Source: Gordonia hongkongensis (GTDB lineage Bacteria; Actinomycetota; Actinomycetes; Mycobacteriales; Mycobacteriaceae). From it: DNA of 64,000 nt. The notes beneath the pieces were generated by a model. It ran no database searches. It saw only the letters and a list, made by a program, of their open reading frames with translations, and was not told the origin of the DNA. The translations under genes and the position numbers were made by a program. Location of the stretch: contig NZ_CP095552.1 of NCBI RefSeq assembly GCF_023078355.1, positions 3,844,001-3,908,000 on the forward strand, read 5' to 3'. How positions within the stretch are numbered: position 1 is the stretch's first letter; each line of letters begins with the position of its first letter. Positions 1 to 8,427 of the stretch are shown piece after piece.

Positions 1-877
1 CGTAGAACGGTCCCGGCGTCGCCGTCGGGCGCCGGTGCCCGTAGTCGGCGACGAGCGCGACCCCGGCCTCGGTCATCAATTCGGCGGCCTCGACGGTCAG
101 TCCCGCCGCCGATGCGGCGCCGATCAGCCCGACGGCGTCCTCGACGCGCTCGATCGAGGCGACCGCGACGGTGGCGGCCGAGGGCGGCGCGACGAGCCGG
201 AACAGGACCCGGGTGATCACCGCGAGGGTTCCCTCGCTGCCGGCCAGGAGAGCTGGAAGGTCGTATCCCACATTGTCTTTGACGAGGGATGTCCACCGGC
301 GGAGGACCCGGCCGTCGGCCAGGACGGCCTCGATCCCCGCGATCTGCGACCTCGCGTTGCCCCGCCGGATCATCCGCGTCCCACCGGCATTGGTCGACAC
401 GACCCCGCCCGCGGTCGCGCTCTGGCGGGAGGCGAGGTCGATACCGAACGACAGGCCGTGCGCCGCGGCGCGGAGGTCGATGGATTCGACGGTCGCGCCG
501 GCCTGGGCGCCGACACAACGACCGACGGTGTCCACCTCGTCGATGTCGGTCATCCGCACCGTCGACAGCACGATCCAGCGCTCGCCGACGGCGGCGGCCG
601 GTGGCACCGAGCCGCCGACGAGTCCGGTGTTGCCGCCCTGCGCGCAGACCCGGATGCCCGACCGGTCGCATTCGGTGAGCACGCGCGAGACCTCGTCGGT
701 GGTGCGGGGCCGGACCACCGCCTCCGCCGCTCCGCGATACCGCCCGGTCCAGTCCGTCAGGAACCCTGCCGTGGCGTCCGGGTCGGTGAGGACATGCGCG
801 TCGCCGACGATCGCGCGACAAGCCGCGATAACGGCGGCAAGAGGGGAATCCGGCTCCTCAGGACCGTGGGAAGGCAT
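1..877 (-). CDS. FAD-linked oxidase (GlcD-like), C-terminus beyond window
   Basis: Read on the minus strand this encodes an N-terminal FAD-binding type-4 (PCMH) domain of the glycolate/D-lactate/D-2-hydroxyglutarate dehydrogenase family. After a lead-in it shows VVRPRTTDEV, then GGNTGLVGGSVP (the pyrophosphate-binding loop), then GGVVSTNAGGTRMIRRGN and LVKDNVGYDL, all typical of GlcD-like enzymes that oxidise 2-hydroxyacids with a flavin. About 292 codons are present; the rest, including the C-terminal substrate domain, lies left of base 1. The ATG at 877 sits inside the last codons of the upstream SDR gene (20-bp overlap), so the two are probably co-transcribed and translationally coupled. 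The substrate cannot be told from this part. Confidence 0.85.
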   Translation of the reverse strand, partial: MPSHGPEEPDSPLAAVIAACRAIVGDAHVLTDPDATAGFLTDWTGRYRGAAEAVVRPRTTDEVSRVLTECDRSGIRVCAQGGNTGLVGGSVPPAAAVGERWIVLSTVRMTDIDEVDTVGRCVGAQAGATVESIDLRAAAHGLSFGIDLASRQSATAGGVVSTNAGGTRMIRRGNARSQIAGIEAVLADGRVLRRWTSLVKDNVGYDLPALLAGSEGTLAVITRVLFRLVAPPSAATVAVASIERVEDAVGLIGAASAAGLTVEAAELMTEAGVALVADYGHRRPTATPGPFY

Positions 878-1511
878 CGAGGATCGGGGTGTCGCCGTCG
901 TTGAACTCGATCACCTCGTGCACCGACGCCGGATGGTCGAGAACGGCCGCCGCGACCTGGGCGACGTTGTCCCGGCTGACCTGGTCACCCTCGACCCGGT
1001 CGCCGCCGAGCGTGATGCTGCCGGTGCCGTTCTCGTCGGTCAGCTTGCTGGGTCCGAGGATCGTCCAGTCGAGTTCCGTGGACTTCAGGTACGTGTCCGC
1101 AGCCGCCTTGGCCTCGGCGTAGGCGTGGAAAGAGTTGTCCTCGGGCACACCGTGATCGGGTCCGGCGCCGAAGTAGGACACCATCACGTACCTGCGGACT
1201 CCGGCCCGCACGGCGGCGTCCATGGACCGGATCGCGGCATCGCGGTCCACGGCGTACGTCCGCTTCGGATCGCCGCCGCCGGCCCCCGCGGTCCACACCA
1301 CCGCGTCGTGGCCGGAGATCGCGGTGGCGATGCCGGTGGTGTCGAGGGTCTCGACGTCGGCGACCACGGGAACGGCCCCGGTGTCCGCGACGTCTTCGGC
1401 GTGTTCGGGATTGCGGATGATCGAGGTCACCTCGTCGCCGCGTTCCGACAGAATCCGCGCCAGCCGCAGCGCTATCTTGCCGTGTCCGCCGATGATCGCC
1501 ACTCGAGTCAC
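858..1511 (-). CDS. NAD(P)-binding atypical SDR (NmrA-like)
   Basis: A 217-residue Rossmann-fold protein. The N-terminus VAIIGGHGKIALRLARIL (residues 4-21) is a dinucleotide-binding glycine motif with Ala in place of the last Gly. Later segments AVVWTAGAGGGDP and YVMVSYFGAGP match atypical SDRs of the NAD(P)H-binding/NmrA class, which act as reductases or redox sensors. There is no canonical YxxxK pair, as is common in this class. Its 3' end overlaps the start of the FAD oxidase, so the two form an operon. Function beyond NAD(P) binding is not assignable. Confidence 0.82.
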   Translation of the reverse strand: MTRVAIIGGHGKIALRLARILSERGDEVTSIIRNPEHAEDVADTGAVPVVADVETLDTTGIATAISGHDAVVWTAGAGGGDPKRTYAVDRDAAIRSMDAAVRAGVRRYVMVSYFGAGPDHGVPEDNSFHAYAEAKAAADTYLKSTELDWTILGPSKLTDENGTGSITLGGDRVEGDQVSRDNVAQVAAAVLDHPASVHEVIEFNDGDTPILDAFPRS

Positions 1512-1606
1512 TGGATGCTCACTTTCGGTTGCTCACTTGTGCGGTCGCCACTCTCGTACCCAATCCAACGTACGCACATGCGCGCACCGGACACGGCCGA
1601 GACACG

Positions 1607-1655
1607 ACTCCGCCCCGGCCCGACGTTCGATGCGAACGTCGAGCCGGGGCGGAGT
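1607..1655 (-). terminator. Strong stem-loop terminator after the GlsB-type gene
   Basis: Two 23-nt arms (1607-1629 and 1633-1655) pair with a single mismatch around a 3-nt ATG loop. The hairpin lies just downstream of the minus-strand GlsB-type gene and upstream of the SDR gene, so it most likely ends transcription of the former. There is no U-tract, which is usual for actinobacterial terminators. Confidence 0.75.
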
Positions 1656-1679
1656 TGAGTCGGACGAATCCGGTGGACC

Positions 1680-1952
1680 TCAGACGCGGGTACGACCGCG
1701 GCCGGTCACCAGCTTCACGAGGAACAGCAGGATGCACGCGCCCGCGACACAGGTGATGAAGCTGAGGATCAGCCCAAAGCCTTCAGGATTTGTGACCAGC
1801 GAGAGCAGCCAGCCACCGATGAGGCCGCCGATCACTCCGACCACGATGTTGAGGATGATGCCCTGCTGCGCATCTGTCTTCATGATCTTGCTGGCGATCC
1901 AGCCGGCCAGGCCGCCGATGATGATCCACGCGATGATGCCAATTCCCAGCAT
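1680..1952 (-). CDS. GlsB/YeaQ/YmgE-family stress membrane protein
   Basis: A 90-residue membrane protein of the transglycosylase-associated/GlsB family. It has three hydrophobic segments with glycine zippers: IAWIIIGGLAGWIASKIM near the N-terminus, then IVVGVIGGLIGGWLLS, then ILSFITCVAGACILLFLVKL. Family members are small inner-membrane proteins induced by general stress; their biochemical role is unknown. It is monocistronic by context, with its own hairpin terminator downstream. Confidence 0.9.
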   Translation of the reverse strand: MLGIGIIAWIIIGGLAGWIASKIMKTDAQQGIILNIVVGVIGGLIGGWLLSLVTNPEGFGLILSFITCVAGACILLFLVKLVTGRGRTRV

Positions 1953-2132
1953 GTCTGCCTCCTATGGTCGTCGTGATCCGTTGTGCAAATCGTTAGAGAT
2001 CGCGAAGACCTCTCGAATCGCTACGAATCGGAACGCACCCAGACCGACAGAGCGTCAAACAGTGTCCGCGGAAAATGTGTACACATCGAGACCGGACCGG
2101 TCACCGGACCGAGACCAAGCGGGGAAACGGGA

Positions 2133-2576
2133 TCAGGGGCAGGTCACCTTGATCTCGTAGGACTTGGTCACGGGCTCGGTCGGATTGGCGGGATCGATCC
2201 CGGATGCGTCACCGGTGACCGTGTAGGTGTCCCCGTCCTTGGTGACCTCGCCGCTGCCGCCGCCGGCACCCTTCTGATAGGCCAGCACCACACCGTCGAG
2301 CGAGCCCAGCCCCACGGACTCCACCTCGGGCGAGTCACCCGACGTCAGGACGACGCCGATACCCGAGCCCCCACCCGATCCGATCCCGATGGTCACCTTG
2401 CCCGCGGCGTCGGTGCACCCGACCGTCTTGTCCGCCAGTTCCAGTTCCTGACCGTCGACGGTCACGGTGGCCTCCGCGTCGGTGCCACCCGACGCCGAGT
2501 CATCGGAACCGCACGCCGTGAGGGCGACGGCCAGTGCTGCGGCGCCGAGAACCGAGGTGATGTGCACTTTGCGCAT
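2133..2576 (-). CDS. LpqH-like (19-kDa antigen family) lipoprotein
   Basis: 147 residues with a lipoprotein signal peptide: MRK, a hydrophobic stretch, then lipobox LTAC with the acylated Cys at about residue 22. The mature part begins with GSDDSASGG and continues VTVDGQELELADKTVGCTD, ending in KSYEIKVTCP, which resembles the mycobacterial 19-kDa (LpqH) antigen family. The two Cys near the start and end of the mature domain probably form a disulfide, as in LpqH. The ATG at 2576 has an AGGAG ribosome site about 8 nt upstream. It should be an envelope-anchored lipoprotein; family function is unclear (surface antigen, carrier-protein-like fold). Confidence 0.82.
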   Translation of the reverse strand: MRKVHITSVLGAAALAVALTACGSDDSASGGTDAEATVTVDGQELELADKTVGCTDAAGKVTIGIGSGGGSGIGVVLTSGDSPEVESVGLGSLDGVVLAYQKGAGGGSGEVTKDGDTYTVTGDASGIDPANPTEPVTKSYEIKVTCP

Positions 2577-2632
2577 GATGGGAGCTCCTGAGGAGTCGAA
2601 CGAGGCGCCACCGGTCGGCGGCTGAGACGAAC

Positions 2633-3583
2633 TTAGACGCCTGAGCTGCGGTTCGGCGTCGGTCGATCGAATGGGCCGCGGGAACTCGGAACCGCCCCCG
2701 AGAGTTCGGCCCGAGCGAGTTCGGCCCGAGCGAGTTCGGCGTCGGCCTCGACCATCACGGCGCGGGTCAGATCGCGGAACTGTTCGTAGTGGCCGTGGTA
2801 GCCGTACTTCGCATGCAGGCTCGGCCAGGTTGCGAAGTCGGCGGCGACACCGATCGCGTTGCCCTCGTGCAGGTAGGTCGGCAGGACGTTCTGGATCGAG
2901 GTGTCCCGTCTCAGTCGCCGCACCGTGTCCTGATGGAGCGTCGACGCCGCCCGGTACTTGGTGATCACGACCCCCAATTCGACGATTTCCCGCCCCAATT
3001 CGGTGCCGAAATCGGCGACCTGACGCTGGATGTGCGGAATCGCATATGTGGACAGGACATCCGGGATGGTCGGGATCAGATATGCGGCGGCCATCGCCAG
3101 CCCGTTGAGGCTGAACGGTCCGACGTTGGGCGGGCAGTCGACGAGGATGTAGTCGTATTGCCCGGCGATCGGGGCCAACGCGTTCGTCAGTACCTCGACG
3201 GCCGCCAGATGGTCGTCCGCAGCAACCCGGTGAGCACTGAGCTCCTCGGCCAGTTCGATGAGGTCCAGGGACGACGGCAGCAGGTCGATCCCGGTGAGCC
3301 CGGCCACGGTCGAGACATCGCGCTGCACGCTGCCCTCGAGGTCGAACGATTCCGTACCGTCGAGCAGGTCGGTGAAGAGTGTCGCGACGGTGTGCCGCCG
3401 GGCGTTGCACGTCAGCCAGTGTTCCTGCCCGATCATCATCGTCGTCAGGTTGGTCTGGGCGTCCAGGTCGACGAGCAGCACCTTCTTGCCGAAGACGCCG
3501 GCGAGGAAGTCGGCGAGGCCTCCCGTGAGCGTGGTTTTCCCGACCCCGCCCTTGAGACTGATGGTCACGATCACCGTCGGCAT
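2633..3583 (-). CDS. Orphan ParA/MinD-family ATPase
   Basis: 316 residues. Starts MPTVIVTISLKGGVGKTTL, a deviant Walker A with the signature Lys at K11 and catalytic K16; LLVDLDAQTNL follows (Walker A'), then DYILVDCPPNVGP (Walker B). This is the ParA/Soj family that dimerises on ATP and binds DNA non-specifically to position DNA or protein cargo. There is no parB-like gene beside it and the chromosomal parAB locus is not in this window, so it is an orphan. The C-terminus carries a short ARAEL repeat encoded by a 15-bp direct repeat. Cargo unknown. Confidence 0.88.
   Translation of the reverse strand: MPTVIVTISLKGGVGKTTLTGGLADFLAGVFGKKVLLVDLDAQTNLTTMMIGQEHWLTCNARRHTVATLFTDLLDGTESFDLEGSVQRDVSTVAGLTGIDLLPSSLDLIELAEELSAHRVAADDHLAAVEVLTNALAPIAGQYDYILVDCPPNVGPFSLNGLAMAAAYLIPTIPDVLSTYAIPHIQRQVADFGTELGREIVELGVVITKYRAASTLHQDTVRRLRRDTSIQNVLPTYLHEGNAIGVAADFATWPSLHAKYGYHGHYEQFRDLTRAVMVEADAELARAELARAELSGAVPSSRGPFDRPTPNRSSGV
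2702..2740. repeat. 15-bp direct repeat in the parA-like 3' end
   Basis: The unit GAGTTCGGCCCGAGC occurs at 2702-2716 and 2717-2731, with a partial third copy to 2740. In the reading frame of the minus-strand ParA-like gene it gives ARAEL repeats near the C-terminus. Copy number could vary between strains without breaking the frame. Confidence 0.8.
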
Positions 3584-3957
3584 GGCGTCCCCGGTCTGTT
3601 CGGTCGCCCTGCTGTTCGGGCGTCCTGCGTCGCGAGTAGATTACCGAGCCGACGCGTAGGCCACCGGGTGTTCGGTGGCGCCGCGACGGCCGCCCGGCCT
3701 CTCGAACCTGCGAATCCGACGCCGAATGTCTTTTCCACCCTCATTCTGCGGGCATTACCCATATCTGTAAGAATGACCGAGTCGAGCATTGACCGGATAT
3801 TTCTGTCGATTCGGTCGTGTGATTCAGAGTCAGGTGAGAACGACTTGACAATCGTTGACGAGAATCGAACGGGATGCGAAATCCCGCATATTTTCGACGA
3901 CCGTGCGACTTGCTTTTTCCTGGTCGGTACTGAAAACCCATGTGGAAGGACACCCGT
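3584..3957. other. Intergenic region between the divergent parA-like and secreted-protein genes
   Basis: 374 bp with visibly lower GC than its surroundings. It must contain the promoters of both divergent genes. A TTGACA hexamer lies at 3845-3850 and a small hairpin (CGGGAT/ATCCCG, 3870-3886, loop GCGAA) follows it. I see no coding frame with good codon use. A clear -10 at the right spacing could not be fixed. Confidence 0.5.
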
Positions 3958-4599
3958 ATGAGCAACCGAGTCCGGACGGCCACCGTCGGCCTGGCGGTGT
4001 GCGCCGCAGCGGCGTTCGGAGCCGCCCTCGCGCCCGTCGCCACCGCCGCGCCGAGCGATGTGACCGCGACACCCTCGGTGTCCGGCAACACCGTCACCCT
4101 GACGGTGACGAACAACGCCGCGAAGCGCATCGGCTGCGAGATCGTCGGCGTCCCGGCCGGCGGAGCCCCGACCAATGTCGTCTTCGGATACCAGACACCG
4201 GAGGAGCTCGGTGCGCTCATCTCCCCCGGCTCGTCGAAGTCGTTGCCGCTGCGGATCTCTCAGGGCACGCCGCCGACACCCAGTGGGACGACGACGATCC
4301 CGGACGGCACGTACGACATCTACTGGGGATGCACCACGATCACGCTGCCACCGGGCACCGGAGCAGCCGAAGAGTTCTGGGGCACCAACCCGCCGGTGAC
4401 AGGGACGACCCCGACGGTCGCCGCACCGCTGCGGGTAACCGTGCCGGGCGGAGCGGCAACGGCACCGGCCCCGGAATCGGAGACCCCGGCGGCGCCCGGA
4501 TTGCCGAGCATCCCGGGCCTGCCCGACATCCCCGGACTCCCGGGGATCGAGCTGCCGGAGGAGATCTGCACGACGTCGTCGTGCGTCCCCGTCGGATGA
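3958..4599 (+). CDS. Secreted protein with Pro-rich C-terminus, function unknown
   Basis: 213 residues. The start at 3958 is chosen because GGAAGGA lies at 3944-3950, 7 nt upstream; an in-frame ATG at 3940 has no such site. A Sec signal peptide (MSNRVRTATVG, then an Ala-rich core ending VATAAP) implies export. The mature part begins with a beta-rich segment (VTATPSVSGNTVTLTVTNN) and ends in a repeat of PGLP/IPGLP units followed by two Cys (ICTTSSC). Related small exported proteins are common in Gordonia and mycobacteria; no function is recognised. Confidence 0.75.
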   Translation: MSNRVRTATVGLAVCAAAAFGAALAPVATAAPSDVTATPSVSGNTVTLTVTNNAAKRIGCEIVGVPAGGAPTNVVFGYQTPEELGALISPGSSKSLPLRISQGTPPTPSGTTTIPDGTYDIYWGCTTITLPPGTGAAEEFWGTNPPVTGTTPTVAAPLRVTVPGGAATAPAPESETPAAPGLPSIPGLPDIPGLPGIELPEEICTTSSCVPVG

Positions 4600-4672
4600 G
4601 CTGAGCGGGCCGTTCACCGCGCGTGATCGCCGTTTTGCCCAATGCACTCCCGGGACCCGGGTGCGGTTGTGC

Positions 4673-4678
4673 ATACTT
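4673..4678 (+). promoter_or_regulatory. Possible -10 box for a leaderless transcript
   Basis: CATACT ends 5 nt before the ATG at 4684, and no ribosome-binding sequence precedes that ATG. This spacing fits a leaderless mRNA, which is common in actinobacteria. Inferred from spacing only. Confidence 0.4.
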
Positions 4679-4683
4679 CGACC

Positions 4684-6519
4684 ATGTCAACAAGCGATGT
4701 CACGCGCGTCCATCTCGCCGCCGAGGGTGGTGGAGCGGCACTCGACCAGGTCTTCCTGATGTCGGCGGTGGCGGCCGTCGTGTCGGTCGGACTGCTCTGG
4801 ATCGGTTATCTGCATCGCACGCGCAAGATCACGTGGCTGACCACGCTGTCCGAATGGGCCGCGCGCCGGGTGAACCGCCCACCGTGGGCGGCGCTGCCGA
4901 TCTTCCTGTTCACCAGCACGATCATCTGCGCGCTGTTCGGCTTCCTCTGGGACGTGAGCCTGCACATCGGCGACGGTCGCGACGAGGGGCCGCTGGCGAA
5001 CCCGGCGCACTACTTCATCCTGGTAGGCCTGTTCCTGCTGTTCATCTCCGGCATGCTGTCGGTGTTCCTCCCCTTCGACAAGCCCGGCCGCTCGGCGATC
5101 CGGATCACGCGTCACTGGTACGCACCGGTGGGCGGAATCCTGTTGGCAGGCTGCGGTTTCTACGCACTGCTGGGGTTCCCGCTCGACGACGTCTGGCATC
5201 GGATCTTCGGCCAGGACGTCACCCTCTGGGGCCCGACCCACCTGATGCTCATCGGCGGCGCGGGCCTGTCGCTCATCGCCGTCGTGATCCTCGATCGTGA
5301 GGGCCGGGCCGCGATGGGTCCCGACGCCCCGGACGACGGCCGAAGCCAGTGGCTCGTGCGCTGCCTGGCCTTCGGCGGGCTCGTGATCGGCATGTCGGTG
5401 TTCCAGATCGAGTACGACTTCGGCGTCGAGCAGTTCCGGCTCGTGCTGCAGCCGATGATGATCGCCGGGGCCGGGGCGTTCGCCCTCGTCGCCGCGCGGA
5501 TCTGTCTCGGGCCGGGCGCCGCGCTCGTCGCGGCCGTCTTCGCGATCCTGCTGCGTGGTGTCGTCGCGGTCGTCGTCGGGCCGGCGCTGGGCGCGCCGAT
5601 CAACGTCTTCCCGCTCTACCTGGGCGCGGCCGTGGTCATCGAACTGCTCGCGCTGACCCCGCTGCTCAAGCGCCGCGTGCTCTTCGGCGCGGTGGCCGGG
5701 CTCGGAGTCGCGACCCTCGGTCTCTGGATCGAGTCCTGGTGGATCGCCGCGGCCTACCCGTTCCCGTGGGTCACCGGCATGTGGGGTGAGGCGTTGGCGA
5801 TGGCGATCCCCGTGGGCATCGCGGCCGGTGTGTGCGGCGGGCTGCTGGGTCTCGTCAGCGTCGGCGAGCGGCTCCCGACCCGTTGGGTCAGCATCACCGC
5901 GGTCGTGCTCTCCGTCCTGGTGATCGGCGGGGCCGTCGCCAACGGCCTGCGGGTCTCGGTCCCCGCGGATGTCACGGCGCGCGTCGTCCTCACCCCGGCC
6001 GGGCCGAACGAGGCTGCCGACGAGAACGTGACGGCCGAGGTCTTCCTCGACCCGGCCGACGCGCTCAGCGACGACCCCGAGTGGGTCACGCTGATGTCGT
6101 GGCAGGGCGGGATCGACAATGACCGCGGCATCGTCATCGACCGGCTGGAGCGCGTCGGCCCCAACCACTTCCGGTCCACCGAACCGATGCCGGTGTCGGG
6201 ATCATGGAAGACCATCCTGCGCGTACAGGACGGCACCACGATGGCGGGCGTGCCGGTGTATCTGCCGGCCGACCCGGCGATCGGCGCGGAGGGCGAGCCG
6301 GCTCAGCTGACGTCGACGAAACCGTTCGTCGCGGAGATATCGATCCTGCAGCGCGAGCGGACGTTCGACTACCCGTCGTGGCTGTTCGGCGCCGCCTCCC
6401 TGGTGGTGCTCGTGTGTTCGCTGCTGCTCATCGCGGCGCTGTCGTGGGGAGCCGGCCGGGTGAACGCCCGGGAGGCGACATCGGGCGCGCGGGAGCCCGA
6501 ACTCCAGCCGCAGCCGTGA
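4684..6519 (+). CDS. Large polytopic membrane protein with exported C-terminal domain
   Basis: 611 residues, about 13 predicted membrane helices. Helices 1-12 span roughly residues 20-425 and are followed by a hydrophilic, probably extracytoplasmic domain (about 430-570) of beta type; its ADENVTAEVFLDP, SGSWKTILRVQDG and AGVPVYLPADP stretches look like a FixH/YtkA-type sandwich. One further helix lies near the C-terminus. Conserved-looking His and Trp sit near membrane faces (DVWHRIFG, GPTHLMLIGG). It is the first gene of a three-gene operon with 4-bp and 26-bp overlaps, so the products probably form one complex. I recognise no named family; transport, or metal or oxidase maturation, are possibilities only. 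Confidence 0.75.
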   Translation: MSTSDVTRVHLAAEGGGAALDQVFLMSAVAAVVSVGLLWIGYLHRTRKITWLTTLSEWAARRVNRPPWAALPIFLFTSTIICALFGFLWDVSLHIGDGRDEGPLANPAHYFILVGLFLLFISGMLSVFLPFDKPGRSAIRITRHWYAPVGGILLAGCGFYALLGFPLDDVWHRIFGQDVTLWGPTHLMLIGGAGLSLIAVVILDREGRAAMGPDAPDDGRSQWLVRCLAFGGLVIGMSVFQIEYDFGVEQFRLVLQPMMIAGAGAFALVAARICLGPGAALVAAVFAILLRGVVAVVVGPALGAPINVFPLYLGAAVVIELLALTPLLKRRVLFGAVAGLGVATLGLWIESWWIAAAYPFPWVTGMWGEALAMAIPVGIAAGVCGGLLGLVSVGERLPTRWVSITAVVLSVLVIGGAVANGLRVSVPADVTARVVLTPAGPNEAADENVTAEVFLDPADALSDDPEWVTLMSWQGGIDNDRGIVIDRLERVGPNHFRSTEPMPVSGSWKTILRVQDGTTMAGVPVYLPADPAIGAEGEPAQLTSTKPFVAEISILQRERTFDYPSWLFGAASLVVLVCSLLLIAALSWGAGRVNAREATSGAREPELQPQP

Positions 6520-6797
6520 TCGCTCTCGCTGCCGACCCCGGCGTTCACCACCTGGCGACGCACCCGCTGGTGCTGGCGCTGCCGGCCGTGATCCCCGCGT
6601 TCCTGGTGGTGGGCGTCATCGTCGCGATCGCGATCATCGACCGTCGACGCGGGGACGACGAGGACGACGCGGACGACGTCGCAGGCCGCCCGGGCGAGGC
6701 CGGCCGCACTGCCGCCGAGCCGGCAGGCGGCGACCCCGATTCCACCGCTCCCCCGACCAGAGACGAGGCCGATGACCCCGCCCGCGAGGCCGACTGA
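6516..6797 (+). CDS. Small single-span membrane protein of the same operon
   Basis: 93 residues from a GTG at 6516 that overlaps the TGA of the preceding gene (GTGA), indicating translational coupling. One hydrophobic segment (LVLALPAVIPAFLVVGVIVAIAII, residues about 17-40) is followed by a basic RRR stop-transfer and a long acidic cytosolic tail (DDEDDADD). Its size and position suggest a small subunit joining the two large membrane proteins on either side. No family recognised. Confidence 0.65.
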   Translation: MIALAADPGVHHLATHPLVLALPAVIPAFLVVGVIVAIAIIDRRRGDDEDDADDVAGRPGEAGRTAAEPAGGDPDSTAPPTRDEADDPAREAD

Positions 6798-8118
6798 CGT
6801 TCTGCTCGCCCACGGACTGGGTGGTTCGGAGTACCTGCCCGTCCCGCTGACCGCGGTGTTGATCGGCGGCGCCTGGGCGCTTACCATCTCGTTCGCGGTC
6901 ATCGCGTTCGCTTGGCGCACACCACGATTCGGTCGGCCGGACGCCGGCCGAGAACTCCCGGCATGGGTGACGGCGACCGTCGACAACCGTTGGGTGCGCG
7001 ACGTGATCAGCGGCGCCGCAGTGGTTCTCACCGCATGGCTGATCGTGGCCGCCGTCGGCCCCGACGACGAGAACCCCCTACCGGGCGCGTTCTATGTGCT
7101 GCTCTGGGTCGGCATGACCGTGCTGTCGGTACTCCTCGGACCGGTGTGGCGACTGCTGTCCCCGGTCCGCACCCTGCTGCGGGCCGCCCGAGGTGTCGGC
7201 GGCCCGCGGGTCGTCGGCCTGCGGGAGTATCCGCGTCGGCTGGGCTGGTGGCCCGCGGCGTTGGGCCTGTTCGCTTTCGTCTGGCTCGAATTGGCGTCGC
7301 CCGACCCGAGTTCGGTGGCGTCGGTGCGGATCTGGCTTCTCTGCTACCTGGTCATCACCCTCGTCGGTGGCGTGGTCTTCGGGTTGCGGTGGACCGTGGA
7401 CGCCGACCCGTTCGCGGTGTACAGCACCGTGGCCTCGCGCCTGTCCCCGTTCGCGCGCAACAGCGCCGGCCGGGTGATCCTCCGCAGTCCGATGAACTCG
7501 CTGCCCACGCTCCCGGTGCTCCCGGGTACCGTCACCGTTCTCGCGATCCTGCTCGGCTCCACCGCTTTCGACAGCTTTTCGGCGATCGCGTTCTGGCAGG
7601 ACCTCGTCGCCGACGGTGCCGGTGACAGCCGGGCGGCCGCCACCGTGTACTCGACCGCCGGCCTGTTGGTGTTCATCGGCGTCGTCGTGGTGACCTTCTG
7701 GACGGCCGCCCGCGCGGTCGGCGGTGTGCAACCCGACCTTCGGCGCCGCCTCCCCGGCCTGATGGCGCACTCGCTGGTCCCGATCGTGATCGGTTACATC
7801 CTCGCCCACTACCTGCAGTCACTCGTCGAACAGGGACAAGAAGCCGTCCTCGCGCTCGGCGATCCGCTGGGGAGGGGATGGAATGTGCTGTGGCTCAGCG
7901 ATGCTCATCCGGTGTACGTGATGAGTGACCACCCGACGGTCACGGTGACCCTGAAGGTGGCGTTCGTACTCGGCGGCCATCTGTTGGGGGTGGCCGCGGC
8001 GCACGACGCATCGTTGCGTCTCCTGCCCCGCCGGCACCAGCTGACCGGGCAGCTCACCATGATGGTGCTGATGGTCTTCTACACGTTCCTCGGGCTCTGG
8101 ATGCTGTTCGGCGGGTGA
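6772..8118 (+). CDS. Polytopic membrane protein, third gene of the operon
   Basis: 448 residues with about 9-10 hydrophobic helices. It starts inside the previous gene (26-bp overlap, different frame). Several charged or His residues lie in or near helices (IGYILAHYLQSLVEQGQ, FVLGGHLLGVAAAHDASLRL). Only these features can be seen; it presumably works with the 611-residue protein two genes upstream. No named family recognised. Confidence 0.75.
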   Translation: MTPPARPTDVLLAHGLGGSEYLPVPLTAVLIGGAWALTISFAVIAFAWRTPRFGRPDAGRELPAWVTATVDNRWVRDVISGAAVVLTAWLIVAAVGPDDENPLPGAFYVLLWVGMTVLSVLLGPVWRLLSPVRTLLRAARGVGGPRVVGLREYPRRLGWWPAALGLFAFVWLELASPDPSSVASVRIWLLCYLVITLVGGVVFGLRWTVDADPFAVYSTVASRLSPFARNSAGRVILRSPMNSLPTLPVLPGTVTVLAILLGSTAFDSFSAIAFWQDLVADGAGDSRAAATVYSTAGLLVFIGVVVVTFWTAARAVGGVQPDLRRRLPGLMAHSLVPIVIGYILAHYLQSLVEQGQEAVLALGDPLGRGWNVLWLSDAHPVYVMSDHPTVTVTLKVAFVLGGHLLGVAAAHDASLRLLPRRHQLTGQLTMMVLMVFYTFLGLWMLFGG

Positions 8119-8125
8119 TGCCCGG

Positions 8126-8326
8126 TCAGTAGGTGGTCGGGGGCGTGTTCTTCTTGTTCGAACGGAACAGCATGTAGCCGCCGTAGAGGGCGAGTGCGAC
8201 GAGGGCGATCCAGAAGAGTCCCTCGAGTAGCGGGCCGAGGATGGCCAGTGCGATCAGCGCGACCGCGATGATGCCCAGAACCTTCCAGAAGGTCATGCCG
8301 GTGGTGTTGTTCGTCGATGTGGTCAT
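8126..8326 (-). CDS. Small hydrophobic membrane protein
   Basis: 66 residues: a short polar Thr/Asn-rich N-terminus, then hydrophobic segments (FWKVLGIIAVALIALAILG and GLFWIALVALALYGGYMLF), then a basic tail (RSNKKN). It probably forms a two-helix hairpin. Such proteins are often stress-linked in actinobacteria; the role is unknown. It converges with the membrane operon on the other strand, 7 bp apart. Confidence 0.65.
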   Translation of the reverse strand: MTTSTNNTTGMTFWKVLGIIAVALIALAILGPLLEGLFWIALVALALYGGYMLFRSNKKNTPPTTY

Positions 8327-8427
8327 GAGCCCAGTCTGCGCCCGCCGAAGCCGGAAAGCGATGCTCGGCGGCACTTCTGGGGCGAACTTCAGGGACTTCC
8401 CTGAGGGACCCCCTACCGCTGGAACCC

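Noticed and set aside
4687..6168. Minus-strand open frame of 493 codons within the 611-residue membrane gene
   Set aside because: Polar, Arg/Asp/Glu/His-rich antisense of a membrane protein, with no motif; typical high-GC shadow.
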